From positions 84,435,943 through 84,499,942 of the forward strand of contig CM071936.1 in NCBI GenBank assembly GCA_016081115.2: a DNA stretch of 64,000 nt. Reading direction: 5' to 3'. Below are positions 1 to 12,708 of this stretch, piece after piece. Position 1 is the stretch's first letter, and each line of letters begins with the position of its first letter. The translations under genes were made by a program, and so were the position numbers. Below the pieces are notes generated by a model. It searched no databases. It had not been told where the DNA came from and was given only the letters and a program-made list of their open reading frames with translations. This DNA is from Rehmannia glutinosa. Taxonomy: Eukaryota; Streptophyta; Magnoliopsida; Lamiales; Orobanchaceae.

Positions 1-2440
1 TTGTTCCATTCATGAATCTCAAGAATAGTCACAGCTACCAACTAAGAAGCTGTAACTAAGAAGCAACAACCATTTTATTAGAGTCTAAATCATTGAAAGT
101 TCAAGTCTGTATTGTTAGCTCTTGATAGTGTGTGTTTGTTTCAAAATTGAAAATATCATATATCCAGCACACAAAGCAGAATAACTTATCATTTAATATT
201 GTTTAATTCATGCATATGAAGAGCAGTCAAAGTTATGAATTAATTAAACTAAGTGACCTTTTTATTAGGATTCTAAATACTTGAAAATTGAAAAACCTTA
301 ATTACTTGTTAGCCCTTAATATTATGTGCTTGTTTTCTTATTTGAAAATCAGAAAGCATCAGATTTCTTTACAATCCTTAAAGAAGAGGTTATTTGGCTA
401 AAAGAATCTAATATCTATTCTCAACGTAAAGATTGACATTTTAATCCTAAAAAATATATTTACTCTCAGATGTCCTCTTTTTCTTTAGGAATGTCTGGAA
501 TCTATAACTTAAAGAATTATGGGAAGAAAGACAAAAACCACAACTTGGGGAAGAAAAAAAAACTCACTATAATTCCGGGTAAATGCTGCATTTGTCGTTC
601 GCATCCCCAAATACTAATGTAATCATGGTCCAAAATAAACAAGATCTTCAGCTATTCAAACCCAAAGTCAAATTTCGTTTTGAACCTAGTCTACTTGATT
701 TTCTAAATTAATCTTCTTGATTTACAAGTGAATGTGTCTTGCTGCACAGTGGATATATTAAAACATCTCAGTGCAAAGGAAATATATCCAAATGCACGAG
801 GGTCCAAGCAGCGGTTAGCTAATCCAGCAAAGCATATATTAAACTATCCCATGCATTTAAATGATCACTGCTTGAGATTATCTTTTGTTTTGATAACAAA
901 GGTTTAATGGCAGAGGGGTTACTTTGGTTCTATTATTTGGTCCTTATGTCCTCTCATTTCGTTCATTAAGTTTGTCTTTATTCATTTATTTATTATGTGA
1001 AGCAGTCTCTACTCCTTGTATCTACCATCAGACAACGCGCCTTGGATATTTCTCTTTCAAACAAAGCTCTCCATTTTTTTGTTATCAATCCAAATACACT
1101 CATATTAAGAGAATTATTAAGCATCTACAAACACATAGTGAGGGACAATATCAACACAGTTCAAAATTAAAGAAATATAATAGCCAGATATTATAAAGTG
1201 GTGGTTCAAGTTGTAACAACCTCCTCTACCCCCAAGAAAAGAAAGACAACAACAACATCAACATAATGTAAACTAAGAACAAACAGTAGTCATGAGCTCA
1301 ACATATCTATTTATCGGATACTATAATATGAAGTTGCAGCATTGGTTTATTCAAGAATAAAATATTCCATTCAAATGAAAAAAATCCATTTTTTAAAAAA
1401 CAATTCTTACATAATAGGCAAAACGAGTGTGAATGTGTCCTCACCTAGCCGCTGGCCCAACGCATTCGGTTGAAACACCAGGCTTTATATGCCTCATAGT
1501 ATCAACGTATCAGGGTATTTTTTGTTCAGAAAGCTCAGCATAACACCTGTCAAATTGATTTGGAGTGAAAGTGAAAATGAGAAATCTTCTTTGTTTATTT
1601 TATTTTATTGAAATGAAAGTAAGAATAAACACAATAATTTACTTCACATAATACACGTGCCAATTAGATATGTTGCTAACCAATGTTCTTCACTCCTTGG
1701 AGTTTTCTGCTTTATTATCTGTTGATGACAATATTCTTGATGAACCCACCAACCCCCATAGTCTCATGTCCGTTCAAGGAAAACGAAGTTAGTATCTAAT
1801 TTTGATTGTTCAATCATCCCATCTTAGGCCTGTTCAATAAGCAAAAAATGGATTCTTAACTTCTAATGTGGAGTATCAAATGAGTGATTACGCACACGAT
1901 TTATGCATCTGCACAATCCACTACTTCAATGGGAGCATCTTTATAAGTACTTCCTCATTAATGTTAACCTAAAATGTAAATTGCAGCCTTATTTCATGCT
2001 AAACACAACAAAATGCAAATTAATTGTTTGCAACCAAGGAAGTGAAGGACCAACTAAATTTCAGAATTAAATAGGAAAAATTTAAGCAGGAATAAAGACA
2101 AACGTGGTTCAACAGAATTAAGTCAGTAATGCTGATAAAGTGTATACAAACAAAATTTAAAAACAATAGTCAATTACTCTTCTATACATAAATCGAATTT
2201 ATTTCACCAACACAACCGAAATTCACATCCGTTTGTCTCTATCCCTCTTGGCTTTATGAGCAAATTTGAAGCAAATCAAAGCAATAATACTGGAATATAC
2301 ACATGATTGAAATCAAGACGTGGAACGAAAATAAAATCTCATTTCTAATTTGAAATCGGAAAACTCCAATATTTAATAATTTAAAGTTGTTTATTGTTGT
2401 TTGAGAATCTATAGGGGGTACTAACCTATGCGTAATACAG
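1..2440. other. AT-rich intergenic DNA without a recognisable gene
   Basis: I see no open frame with family resemblance, no RNA gene and no transposon terminus here. The longest frame, near 924-1196, has low-complexity composition (Ser/Leu-rich, then Lys/Asn-rich) and no upstream context, so I treat it as chance. The stretch may hold distal regulatory DNA of the heat-shock gene or decayed repeats, but nothing visible supports either. Confidence 0.6.
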
Positions 2441-2754
2441 ATTGTTGACTAACCCCAAAAGATTCGATCAAAAGAGATTAAATTCCGCGGTCTGAGTGTT
2501 CTTCCGTTCAGATTTGCTACTCTTATGCTCTCTTTGTTGCCTTCTGAATCCATCCGAGTGTTCTCCCGTTCAGATTTTTTTTGTTGTTCTCTTTTTGTAC
2601 TCTTCTGCCTTTGTTTTCCACTATTATCGTTGAGGATCGAGAGTTTTTCTTTCTCTACATTTCTACGTTTCATCCGTAGCTTTGCGATTACCATTGGTGA
2701 GGGTTGTCTTTTCGTTGTCGGAGGCCCAAAAGACACCTTGAAGGATGAAGCGGT

Positions 2755-2920
2755 ATTTTAGGTGGACCTTTTATTTCTTTAGGAACCTGCCTTTTCGTCT
2801 TACAGGTATTATGAAGGGTTATTTTTCTTTTTCTTTTTCTTTTTTGCATCCATTATGAAGGGAAATTTTAGGTGGACCTTTTATTTCTTTAGGAATCTGC
2901 CTTTTCGTCTTACAGGTATT
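2755..2920. repeat. Direct duplication, 56-bp unit, 110-bp spacing
   Basis: A 56-bp block at 2755-2810 is repeated at 2865-2920 with about one mismatch (aggaacctgc versus aggaatctgc). Between the copies lies a pyrimidine tract of CTTTTT runs and a second copy of the word attatgaaggg. A partial third start (tattttaggcggtac) follows the second copy. It looks like a recent local tandem duplication of about 110 bp. The DNA on either side (2441-2754 and 2921-3000) holds overlapping short frames on both strands without family resemblance, and no supported gene. Confidence 0.85.
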
Positions 2921-3000
2921 TTAGGCGGTACATATTTACAGATGTATTATTAAGGTATTTTTGTCTCTTCAAAATTTGACAGAAATGTTCGCTCTTTTAG

Positions 3001-3135
3001 AGATGTATAGATATAGATATAGATAGATAGATAGATATAGATAGATGTATAGATAGATAGATATAGATGGATATAGATGTATAGATATAGATATAGATTG
3101 ATAGATAGATAGATAGAGATAGAGAGAGACAGAGA
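3001..3135. repeat. GATA/GATATA microsatellite
   Basis: An interrupted array of agat and agatat units runs for about 135 bp and ends in GAGA units. The Tyr/Leu/Ile/Ser-rich reverse-strand frame across it (2969-3238) is an artefact of the repeat. It lies about 200 bp upstream of the heat-shock element of the small heat-shock protein gene. Confidence 0.95.
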
Positions 3136-3329
3136 TTTGGGCTACAAAATAGATTTCCGGCCAATCTGACATAATTTTTCTTAAAAAAGTATGGGTTAGC
3201 CCATATTCCGTGAAGGCCTTAAACAACAAAAGGTCCAAACGGAGTCCATCAGAAGAAGATCGAGACTTTTAGAAAGAACACGTTTCATCCAGAATATGCT
3301 AAACTATGGCCCGAAAAAGGTAAGACTCA

Positions 3330-3342
3330 GAATTTTCATGAA
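3330..3342 (+). promoter_or_regulatory. Heat-shock element (GAA-TTC-GAA)
   Basis: The sequence GAATTTTCATGAA is a perfect three-unit array: GAA, two bases, TTC, two bases, GAA. In phase after it come TGC, GAT and CTC, each one base from the expected TTC/GAA/TTC, so the site may extend as a degraded array to about 3357. It ends 24 bp upstream of a TATA box, the usual place for proximal heat-shock-factor sites in plant small heat-shock genes. Factor binding is inferred from the motif and position. Confidence 0.85.
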
Positions 3343-3366
3343 ATTGCCAGATTCCTCCACTCCACC

Positions 3367-3373
3367 TATAAAT
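3367..3373 (+). promoter_or_regulatory. TATA box of the small heat-shock protein gene
   Basis: TATAAAT lies 93 bp upstream of the start codon. With the usual spacing of about 30 bp, transcription would begin near 3400 and the leader would be about 65-70 bases, normal for class I small heat-shock genes. Confidence 0.75.
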
Positions 3374-3465
3374 TTCGTCCTCCTCCAACCAAATTTCTCA
3401 GCGAATCATTACAGGGATCTTCATAAATCAATCGAAGCCATTTATCCTTTTTGTACTAAGCGAAA

Positions 3466-3921
3466 ATGTCTCTGATTCCAAGCTTCTTTGGTAACCGCCG
3501 GAGCAACGTCTTCGATCCATTTTCATTGGATATATGGGATCCATTTGAGGGCTTCCCTTTCTCCACTGCCGGGGAAACCACGGCGGTGGCTAATGCACGC
3601 ATAGACTGGAAAGAGACGCCGGAGGCCCATGTGTTCAAGGTTGATGTTCCTGGTTTGAAGAAAGAGGAAGTTAAGGTGGAGGTCGAAGATGGTTCGATTC
3701 TCCAGATCAGCGGAGAGAGGACCAAGGAGCAGGAGGAGAAGAACGATAAATGGCACCGTGTCGAGAGAAGCAGCGGCAAGTTCCTCCGCCGTTTCAGGCT
3801 GCCGGAGAATGCAAAATTGGATCAGGTGAAGGCGGCCATGGAGAATGGGGTGCTGACAGTGACGGTCCCAAAGGAGGAAGTGAAGAAGCCTGAGGCCAAG
3901 GCCATCGACATCTCTGGTTAA
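3466..3921 (+). CDS. Class I cytosolic small heat-shock protein (about 17 kDa)
   Basis: Intact 151-residue ATP-independent chaperone that holds unfolding proteins in a refoldable state as large oligomers in the cytosol. The N-terminus MSLIPSFFG is the class I signature. The alpha-crystallin domain spans roughly residues 44-136 and contains [18 protein letters not shown], the conserved [12 protein letters not shown] segment, and the late GVLTVTVPK strand. The C-terminal tail has the I-x-I-type motif (AIDISG) that docks on a neighbouring subunit. Length and lack of introns match the class. The ATG is the first in the transcript predicted from the TATA box, and a perfect heat-shock element sits further upstream. 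Candidate polyadenylation signals (AATAAT near 3970, AAATAAA near 4066) follow. The gene is richer in GC than its surroundings, and transposons begin about 265 bp after its stop. No lesion is visible. Confidence 0.97.
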   Translation: MSLIPSFFGNRRSNVFDPFSLDIWDPFEGFPFSTAGETTAVANARIDWKETPEAHVFKVDVPGLKKEEVKVEVEDGSILQISGERTKEQEEKNDKWHRVERSSGKFLRRFRLPENAKLDQVKAAMENGVLTVTVPKEEVKKPEAKAIDISG

Positions 3922-4184
3922 GAAATCATGTATTGTTTGGTATTTGTTTCAGTTTATTAATTGTGATGAAATAATGTTGTTGTATCATGTCTGCTTGTGA
4001 AATTCCGTGTATTTTTTTTGTTTGAAATGTGTGTAATGGAAATTTATAAATAGAAACGTTGAAATTTAAATAAACAAGAAGCGTGTATCCTTCATCAATT
4101 AGTGCGTGCTATGTACTTTGAATTAATAATTACTTCAAGCTTTTGTTCATAGCATGTATCATTCGGACAAGAGATTTAAGAAAG

Positions 4185-4215
<31 letters not shown>

Positions 4216-4219
<4 letters not shown>

Positions 4220-5052
4220 TTGGTTCAAATGAGACCACCCTCCCCAGGTGAGACAATGTGGACTCATCTTACCCATTGATCTTAAAAATGAAGGGATGTG
4301 ATTAATTCAGTTTTTTTAATTATTTCCTAATTTTCGCTGATTTTAAGGGTAAGATTGTAATTTTGTAATTCAAATTAGTGGTCCCCAAATGGATTTTATG
4401 GGGTTTGAAATTGACACGCGGATTTTGTGGCGGATTTTAAGGAACTGTTTTTTCTTTCCAAATATTTTTATTTTACAAAGATAGTTAGGGTTCTTCTACT
4501 TCCAAATATTTTTATTTTCTGAAGATAGTTAGGGTTCTTCTCTTGCATAATTAGACATCAAAAATGCATATTTAGTTATTTTGTTGGCCTTTGTTTTACG
4601 AAAACAAGACATAATTGAATATAACGTCTTTGCGTATGCGGTTATACTACTACACCGCATAAATAGGTTCAATATAATGTATTTAGTTATGAAAATGGGA
4701 TGTTGCTTTTGGAAATTATAAAAATGGGATGTTACATAATGTACTGCAAATTTAGTTATTCCACAATGCATAGATAGTTTCTAGATAATACATAGTTAGT
4801 TGATTTTGTTGCATAATTTATGACGCCTTGCATAGTTGGATATATTGTACTACATATCAGTTTTTTTACGCTGCATAGATAGTTTTTAGATAATTCATAT
4901 TTAGTTGAGTTTTGTTGCGTATTTAGTTTTCGAACTCACTGTTCGTTATTTCTCTGTAATATTGCACCGATGTTTCTTGTTTTTTCTCTGTAATTTTCAT
5001 GAACTGTAACTTTCGAGTTCTTCACAATTTTCTTTATTTGCGTTAATGGAGG

Positions 5053-5088
<36 letters not shown>

Positions 5089-5313
5089 GTGAGATTGGGA
5101 AAATTGGGAGATGTATGAGAGAGAAAGAGATTTGATTATATTTTTGTAAATAACTTGTTATGTTATTTTACCCTACTAACCTTATATTGATTAAATTAAT
5201 ATTTTAATATATTTTTTATCCATTAAATCATACTCATTGATTAATAGTGGAGGATGGCTGAGATTAGTCCATTGTGTCTCAACTAGAGATATTGTCTCAC
5301 TTGATCCTCTCCC
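4216..5313. mobile_element. MULE A: gene-less Mutator-like element with about 60-bp TIRs
   Basis: The left end (GGTTCAAATGAGAC, then GGTGAGACAATGTGGACT) matches the reverse complement of the right end (GGATCAAGTGAGAC, then GTTGAGACACAATGGACT) over about 60 bp with scattered mismatches. Pure (TA)n tracts lie immediately outside at 4187-4215 and 5314-5331. No coding frame is recognisable. Inside is AT-rich DNA with repeated words of the form TGCATA..TTAGTT (near 4565, 4767, 4834, 4872, 4917), like the non-coding parts of MULE C. Long degenerate TIRs fit Mutator-like elements. The TA-tract flanks hide any 9-bp target duplication, so the superfamily rests on relationship to MULEs B and C. Confidence 0.7.
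5055..5087. repeat. (GA)n microsatellite inside MULE A
   Basis: An uninterrupted run of GA dinucleotides about 33 bp long, in the right part of the gene-less MULE. Confidence 0.95.
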
Positions 5314-5693
5314 TATATATGTATATATATAGATTTAGGGATGGGATATCATTTGACAGCCTCTTATCATGTGGCAGTGTGGACAGATTCCATCCCTCCA
5401 TCCTAGACAATCAATGGTTCAGATTAGCCCTAAAAAACACCATTTTACATTTCTTTTTAATGCCAAAAGGGCAGTTCGGTAATCTACAAAAAATGAGTAA
5501 ATAAATACCATAATTAATCACCTAGGATCAAGGAATATATTGATTGCAATCTTGCCATAACAGAAAAATATTATCTGTCATCTTCTTCATTATGCATTCA
5601 CGGAAAAATTAGCAGCAAGAACGAGAAACTCCACCAAAAAACACAGAAAAACACCCTATTGCCAAAAATTAAACAACCCAAAAATATTACGAC

Positions 5694-8104
5694 ATGGGCG
5701 ATGAGTGCACTGAATCACAACAAGATGAAATGTTGGTGGACAATCCTGATGAAAGCTGAGTTTCAGGGGCCTTGTTTCCTGGTATGTGTGTTTATATTTC
5801 GAAAAATCGTGGATTATCTTTATTCATCCCGTCCATGTTTTTATTAGAAAATATGGAATCGTAATTGAGGTTTATATTAGTGTATAGAAATGTACAGAAT
5901 TGTACACAGTATATATGAGGTTTGTGTACACATATCTATACTATTGTGTCCATATAAGCATGCAATATGTGGTGTGGGATGGCACAGGTGATGCTGAATG
6001 TTATATGGGTAAATTTTGTGTACAAATATTGCAATATTGTTGCTTGTAAAGCAAGTTTTCGTGTATAGATATGTATATTTTTGTGTTTTAACATGTGATA
6101 TTGCGTGTTTGGATGTTTATTTGAGACTAGACATTAACACTTAGAGTGGTATACAAAAATCGATAAAATTATATATTAGGAACATATTGTGGTGTATATA
6201 TACGAATACTTTGGTGGTTTACAATCAGAACAAAAATGGTGTACAAATAATTCCATAACAGTATCATAAAATCTTATTTTGGTATACATTGGCTTCAATA
6301 TTTGGTGATAAGTATAAACATTTAGTAGTACATTGTTAGATTTTTTATTTAGAATATTGAAACTATTGTATATTTTAAAAATTATTTTGTGTATACAATT
6401 CACTTATTTGGTGTACAAAAACTTAGCAGATGCTAGTGATGAAACAATCCAACGCGTCGAAATACGAGAGCGCCTGGTAATATCACCCGGCTCCACCAAA
6501 TATTGGATACCTAAAGTTGAACAAGATAAAATACCACGAGTAGGCATGCACTTTGGGAGTTTGGACAAGGGTGTGGAGTTTTATAGGGAATATGGTAAAC
6601 TATGCGGCTTTGACATACGAATAAGCACGTCAAGGAAACTTAAGAACAAAGAGATCTGTCTTCAAACAAACGTTGTGGATGCAATGCCCATTGCATACTA
6701 GAATACACGATGGACGGTGCATATGCTCTAAAAAAATTCGAAGAGCGCCACACACATTCTTTCAATTCGGAATACAGACATTTTCTTAAGGTGAATCGGA
6801 ATTTGAATTTTGGGCACAAACAATTCATCATCAAATGTTCAAAGGCCAACACCGGCAGTTCAAAGACACACCACCTATTCAGGCAAATGGTTGGTGGATT
6901 TTCTCAAGCGGGGGCGTTACCGATTGATTTCAAGAATTTCAAGAGAGATTTGAAGGCATACATACGAGGTGCAGACGCACAATTAATGATCGACAGATTC
7001 TTGAAAAAAAGGAGACGTGTACAGGAATGGCCTTTAGTTATGACATTGACGAACAAAGACCAACTAACGAGACTTTTCTGGGCAGACCTTATTTCAATGT
7101 GAAATTATGCAATTTTTGGGGACGTTATATCATTCGATGCCACTTACAACACGGACAGGTTAGTTTTTGGGGTCTACATGTGGCATATATAGATGATTGC
7201 ATGCATAAAATAATGAAAAAATAGTACTATTGTGGTGTAAATATATAAATATGTATGTGCATAAATATAGTTATAATTGTGTATTGTATAATTCCATAAC
7301 TTGCTGCTTAATCCTGTATTGATTGAATGTACTTGAATTTAATGCTTGTAGTAGACAAATATAATAGCTTTGGTGGTTATTTATAAAGTACATGGTATAT
7401 AGTTATTGTAATATTGATATCTACATAATATTTCGTATACGCAGGTACAAAATGGTGATTGCACCATTCACAGGCATTGACAACCATCGTCGGTGTTTAA
7501 CGTTTGCTTGTGGATTGCTATTAAAGGAGGATGAGGAATTCTATGTATGGTTATTCAGACAATTTTTGGATACCTTGCGCAAGGAGCCGTACTACATTGC
7601 GACCGATCAGGATCCGGTGATGGAGAACACATTCAAGTAGTTTTCAAGATCGCAAGACACCGCTTATGTATGTGGCACATAATAGAAAAGGTTAGCACAA
7701 AAGTGGGACACGCATTGTTCAAGAATGAAGAATTCTTGCGTCATCTTAACTCAGCAGGTTTGGGATGAAAATCATGAACCTGCTGAGTTTGAAAAATTAT
7801 GGCATTCTGTTATGATAGATTTTGAACTAGAAAATCATCCGTGGTTTACTAAAATGTTTGAAATCAGAGAGAGCTGGATCCCAGCTTATTTTCGAGATAA
7901 TCCCATGGGGGGTTTGATGCGGACTACGTCACGGTCTGAGAGCGCAAACAGTTCGTTTGGCGGTTTTACAAATCCACAAGTAAATTTGGTCGAGTTCTTC
8001 ATGCACTTTGACAGCGCAATGGAGCCGCAACGACACGCCGTACACAAACTAAACAACGACAGTGGCACTCTTGGTTCAAGTCGTGCATCAGAATTGTATA
8101 CCAA
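5694..8104 (+). pseudogene. FAR1-related (FRS-type) MULE transposase, broken
   Basis: Three exons can be traced. Exon 1 (5694-5781) starts MGDECTESQQDEM and ends in a split codon G at GTATGT. Exon 2 (6430-7158) follows a CAG acceptor and restores the frame as G|AT. Exon 3 (7445-about 8104) follows the GTTAGT...GCAG intron 7159-7444, again in frame across the junction. Exon 2 holds the FAR1 DNA-binding region (GMHFGSLDKGVEFYREY) and the start of the MULE transposase domain (FGDVISFDATYNTD, with the first catalytic Asp). Exon 3 has TDQDPVMEN, the RHRLCMWHI motif, and SRSESANSSF near the catalytic Glu. Lesions: a TGA in exon 1, a stop near 6700, frameshifts near 7040-7110, 7630 and 7755. The C-terminal SWIM zinc finger is absent. 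It would have cut and joined the element ends. Confidence 0.9.
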
Positions 8105-8289
8105 ACGACCTAAATGTATACCAATCCATACCTATGTTTTCATCAATTAACATACGCAATTAAAATACAAAACAAAACTAACTATATACCAAGTATTTTC
8201 TACTTGTATACAAACTCACTGTTAATTTATCATCAGTTCATTCTCCACGTTTTAATAACACAAAAAAATACACAAAAAAATGTGAGATA

Positions 8290-11200
8290 TTTTACCAGTA
8301 TCTGCGGCATCCGTGCGTACTTGCTGCAACTTGTACCACCATCTGAAGAGTTGTCCAATGTGACAGTACTTCTTCTTTATGTTGACACATATCATGAACA
8401 AGTGCCATCCATTTATAATAGGGAAGAAGAACTGGAAAGCATTCAACAATTGTATACTCGTTAAAAATTACATGGCGAACAACAAAAAAATACATATATA
8501 TGCTACAAGGTTATACCATCTCAATGGCCTGCAAATTCACCGCAGTTGGGTCCACAACCTCCAAATCAAAAGCTTCCGAAAAAAACACCAACTTCATTTC
8601 ATCCGACAAATCTTGTGTAGGAGACACAACAGAGTATAACTGCATATCGTAAAAAAACAATTATAGCAATTAGACGCTAAGACACGTACAACATCACTGC
8701 TAATATTACCACATTCGCTAATTATCTGTATACCAAAATGTAAAATTTTTACATCACATCTATGAAAACTCAATGCTACTGAATTATCACCACTAAATCA
8801 CTAACAAATATACAATTACACATCTAATATTAGTACAAAGATATAAGTAAATGTACACCACGGTACAAGTAAGTTTGCACCAATTATTCACTAACAGTAT
8901 TCAACAAAAACTACATTTAATGTTACGTGGTAGTATAAATAAATACTCGTCATGGTGTTCAACACCCCAATTAAAAAGAGGGACATACCGTCACCATATT
9001 CGTTAGAAAAAACCTCGGGGGGAGGGGGAGGAATTAACATCCCTTGATTCCTCCATTTCGTTCAACATTTTCGCCCACACGTCAATAACGTTTCCAGATA
9101 TGTACTCCCTGGGCCTCATTGTATCCAAATCTTCTCTCGTGAGGACATTGTCTCCCATCCTAAATATAACATCGGTTATACATATATTGAACAAAAAAAA
9201 ATAACTAAACAAAACTAATAATGAATGGAATTTATAAAGTAAGCTAATTGAAAACCACATATTAAAAAAACGCGTAACCTTGTAGCCCCAACGTTATCAA
9301 AGACCCACTTTGCAACGGCATTGTGAATCTTATTCATCTTCTGGGCGAAGTCGACCCGTCTCGATCGGAATGGAGACGACAACATGACTGTTTACGCTGC
9401 TTCCTAGTGCTCTTACGCGTTTGAACAGCTGCAGTAGTCTGCTCAGTCGCCTCTCCTTCAGTCGGCTCCTCAGAACCCACCACATCGTCACCTATGCCAA
9501 CACCGATCCCATCCTGCCCATCATCCCCTTGCCCCACGCCAACATTCCCCTGAAAAAACCCCGTGAAATTAAAAAAAAAGTTCATGTCTACAACACATAT
9601 ATAAACAAAAAAGGAAAGGGAGCATATGTGAAAAAAAATAGTATTCTTACACCCTCGTCCTGCGGCTCCCCCAACCAGGTGTTCCTTTGAGTATCTACGT
9701 GATGTCTCCAGAACGTCTGACCAGTTCGCAACGTTTGGCTCCTGCGTCAACCCAATACTAAAATTGGGGATATAATGAGATCCTTTCTGGAACTTCTCCC
9801 GCCGACGTGTAGCCTGTTCAACCTTCTCCAAAGCAGCTATATTTTCTGGGTTACTCCAGAACGCGTTGATCTGTTGCGATTCACTGGCAATAGTATCCCC
9901 AATGATGGTGTCTTCCCCGGTCTATCCCTGGAAAAACATATAAATTTCCTAGCAACCTCTTAGATTTTCCCAAAATCGGGGTTCGCAGCCAACTCCCTAG
10001 GGGCATTATTCAACAGTGCAAGGATATCCATAACGTCTGTGGCTACGGTCGCCAGCTTGGCCAGAAGACTGCCAACAATACCCTACACCAAATTAATAAA
10101 TAGTTGTCAAAATTCTCATACTCATTTAAATGAATCTTGGTGCTTAAATAACTATCAAATTGTATAAAAGAATATAAAATGTGCACGATATATATTTGGA
10201 ACTAATATTATACCAAATTGTAACTAACTGAACATTTATCTGTCACTACTGTTATACCATTTTGTTACCAGACAACATGACATCTTTTATCACTTAAAAA
10301 AATAATTAATTAGTTATCAGTATACCATTTAATAACTAACATTATGCACTCTTGCTCCTTATATTATGCCAAAAATACACCTACCTTACTCGAAAATATA
10401 AAACTAACGTAATAGAGTATCCTATGCATCTACCTCTCCAAGTAAAAATGAAAAAAAATACAAAACTAAAACTGATATATATTTTGGCACCTGCACACCA
10501 CCAGCACTGAATGTTGGGGTCGGCACCGGAGGATCGTTGTGCGCTCCAGGAGCATGCATACCAGCAAGATTGGTTGACGCTGGCAGTGGCTGATCATTGC
10601 GCGTTCCAGTAGGTATGGCCTTGTCAATTGGGCAATCAATGTAGCCCAAACTATAGCCTCCGCACTTCATTTCGGCGGTACTCCTATCCCGAATGCTTTC
10701 AGTCATCAGCGATCGCACGCACGGGACCACCCTCAGGAAGGCACGAATAGCCAGTACAACTCTGTCCATGTATAAACCCTTTGATACAAAAAAAGATTTA
10801 ATATATGCTGATTTTGTTTAAGTCGAATATAATGGACATGTACTTACAATAAAAAAAATGAGCGGGCCGTTGAAACTCTTCTTCTTTGTTGACGTCCATT
10901 TCTCTTTGCTCTCTATCAAGGTCAGCAAAGTGTGCTCACACCAACTCATTTTCGGGATATCGTCAATGTTCTCCAAGCTTTTCATGATAAGAGCGTTAAC
11001 GTATCCGCCCTGCATATTCCCAATTATCTGCACATCGACCAGAGCAATAAAGTTCCTCCTGAACCATATACCCCCCTCCACGTCCTCCAATATCTTTTCG
11101 GACACCTTGGCTGCCGTAATGGTATATGAACCATCCGGTTTTGGCTCGAACTGGGACTGCCAGTCCAAGTATGTTTGGCATGTTTCGGACTTGGTTTTTT

Positions 11201-11583
11201 TCTGGACTCTTATTCCACCTCTAGGAAAACCCAAAACTAGCTCCACATCCTTTTCGCCAACGCGAATGGACCTGCCATTCGATAGAATCAACTCACATCT
11301 GAGAGAGTTGAAATTATCTACCAACCAATAGATAGATCTCCCCGATAATTCTTCAATGTTTATCCCCAACAAACTCCCGAAGCCCATTTCAATTATAGCT
11401 CTTGTCTGAAAATTGTTGAGCCGAACCAATACGCCCGATAGAACATTAGGCACGGATCATGTCCTTAGTTTGGGCAACGAAGCTTTCAGGGCAGATTTTG
11501 CGGTCTTTGACCTCGGATTGACGTCACTCACACCCTCGCTCGGCCCTGGAGACGCAGGTCTCTTCCTGTTTCCTCTTGCCATT
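8290..11583 (-). pseudogene. Ulp1-like (C48 cysteine protease) MULE passenger gene, broken
   Basis: Reverse-strand multi-exon relic. The likely start is the ATG at 11583-11581 (MARGNRKRPASPGPSEG, basic and nuclear-looking). A TGA follows near 11457, consistent with a CGA-to-TGA change, after which the same frame runs on to 10818: the N-terminal domain usual in plant Ulp1-like transposon proteins (SIYWLVDNFNSLRCEL, LVLGFPRGGI). Later exons lie near 10769-10500 (MDRVVLAIRAFLRVVP), 9831-9334 (acidic linker), 9180-9003 (LTREDLDTMRPREYISG, the usual entry to the protease domain) and 8500-8290 (FPVLLPYYKWMALVHD, the region of the catalytic His). The last exon with the nucleophile Cys is missing, so no protease could be made. 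Ulp1 enzymes cleave SUMO; the role in transposons is unknown. Confidence 0.75.
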
Positions 11584-12708
11584 GAACCTGGTATTGAGAA
11601 ACATTTAAGAAAACATCACACTGTGTACGTGAACGATATGAAAACATTGCGGATGTCAAACACACTGTATCAAAATAAAATACCACATCTAAACTAAATG
11701 TGTATTGTATGTAGTCTAACTGTCTACGAAAATAAAATTATCCAAACACCATTTGTATGCCATCTATATACAATTTACCATACTAAAAAAAAACCCAAAA
11801 ATAATCATCTTGAATGGCAGATAAAACCAACTAAGAAATTGGGAAAAACCCTTTCCACAGGAATCTAGAAACCAAAAATTGAAAAATTAAAACAAGGGCT
11901 TACCTTCAACAGTGTTACTGATGCGTTCTTGGAGATTTGATGTCCAGAGAGTCCGACCCGAACAAAATAGTGTCTCGGTGGCTCAATTTTTACAGAGAAA
12001 GAAAAGTTGCAGACATGTGTGAGTGGGGGAAGAGAAATAATAAAGACTCGGAGAAGAAGGGATCTTTTTGATTTTTGGTGAAAATAGACTAGGAAAAAAA
12101 GTGGGAGAATCCTAAAAAAGGGGGAATTGTGGGAGGTTACCAAAATCGGCCGTTACCTATTGTGTACAATTTGTCTATTTTGCCCTTAAATGGGTTGAGT
12201 TCAATTTAAAAAAATTCAAAAAAATCTGGCCTTTGGATTAAACATGGTAACGACTTAGATTTGTCCACACTGCCACATGGTAAGGTCCTTGCCACATATG
12301 ATCATATACATATATATATATATATATGGATATAATCTCGTAAGACAGTCTTTTACTGTAAGGCAATGTGAATTGATCATATCCATCCACTTTCTTTGAT
12401 CAATGGTCTAGATGCCTATTAAAATTACATAATTTATCAATTAATTAAGAGGCGAAAAGGGCAAAATAGTAACTACAAAAATTATGTAACCACCTTGCCA
12501 TAATCACGCCCTATAATCATGGAAGTGACGAAAATCACGTTTCCATAACTGAAAAACACAAAACACACTAAATCGTCTTCCCCCTCCCTCATCTTACAAA
12601 ACTGGAGCAAAAATAAAACTAGAGCAAAAATAAAATTAGACGAGCAAAAAAATTGCAAGATACACCATGTGAGAACAATATACTCATCAACATCAAAGTG
12701 CCGTATCA

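Larger units (their letters stand above)
5338..12306. mobile_element. MULE B: two-gene Mutator-like element, about 7 kb
   Basis: The terminal inverted repeats share a block of about 25 bp (CATGTGGCAGTGTGGACA plus flanks: left near 5368-5390, right as its complement near 12260-12283) and weaker similarity out to the ends. (TA)n tracts abut both ends (5314-5331 and 12307-12327). Between them lie a forward FRS/FAR1-type transposase relic (5694-8104) and a convergent reverse-strand Ulp1-like relic (8290-11583). Convergent transposase and Ulp1-like genes are known in some plant MULE lineages. Both genes carry stops and frameshifts, so the element is dead. Non-coding stretches (5790-6425, 7160-7444, 8650-9000, 9840-10420) are AT-rich and full of GTGTACA/TATACCA words. 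Confidence 0.85.

Noticed and set aside
2449..2761. Overlapping open frames on both strands upstream of the heat-shock gene
   Set aside because: Lys/Glu/Arg-rich on one strand and Phe/Leu/Ser-rich on the other, as expected from a pyrimidine-rich tract; no domain, no gene context.
3456..3779. Reverse-strand open frames across the small heat-shock gene
   Set aside because: They are shadows of a strongly coding forward frame, with no family resemblance of their own.
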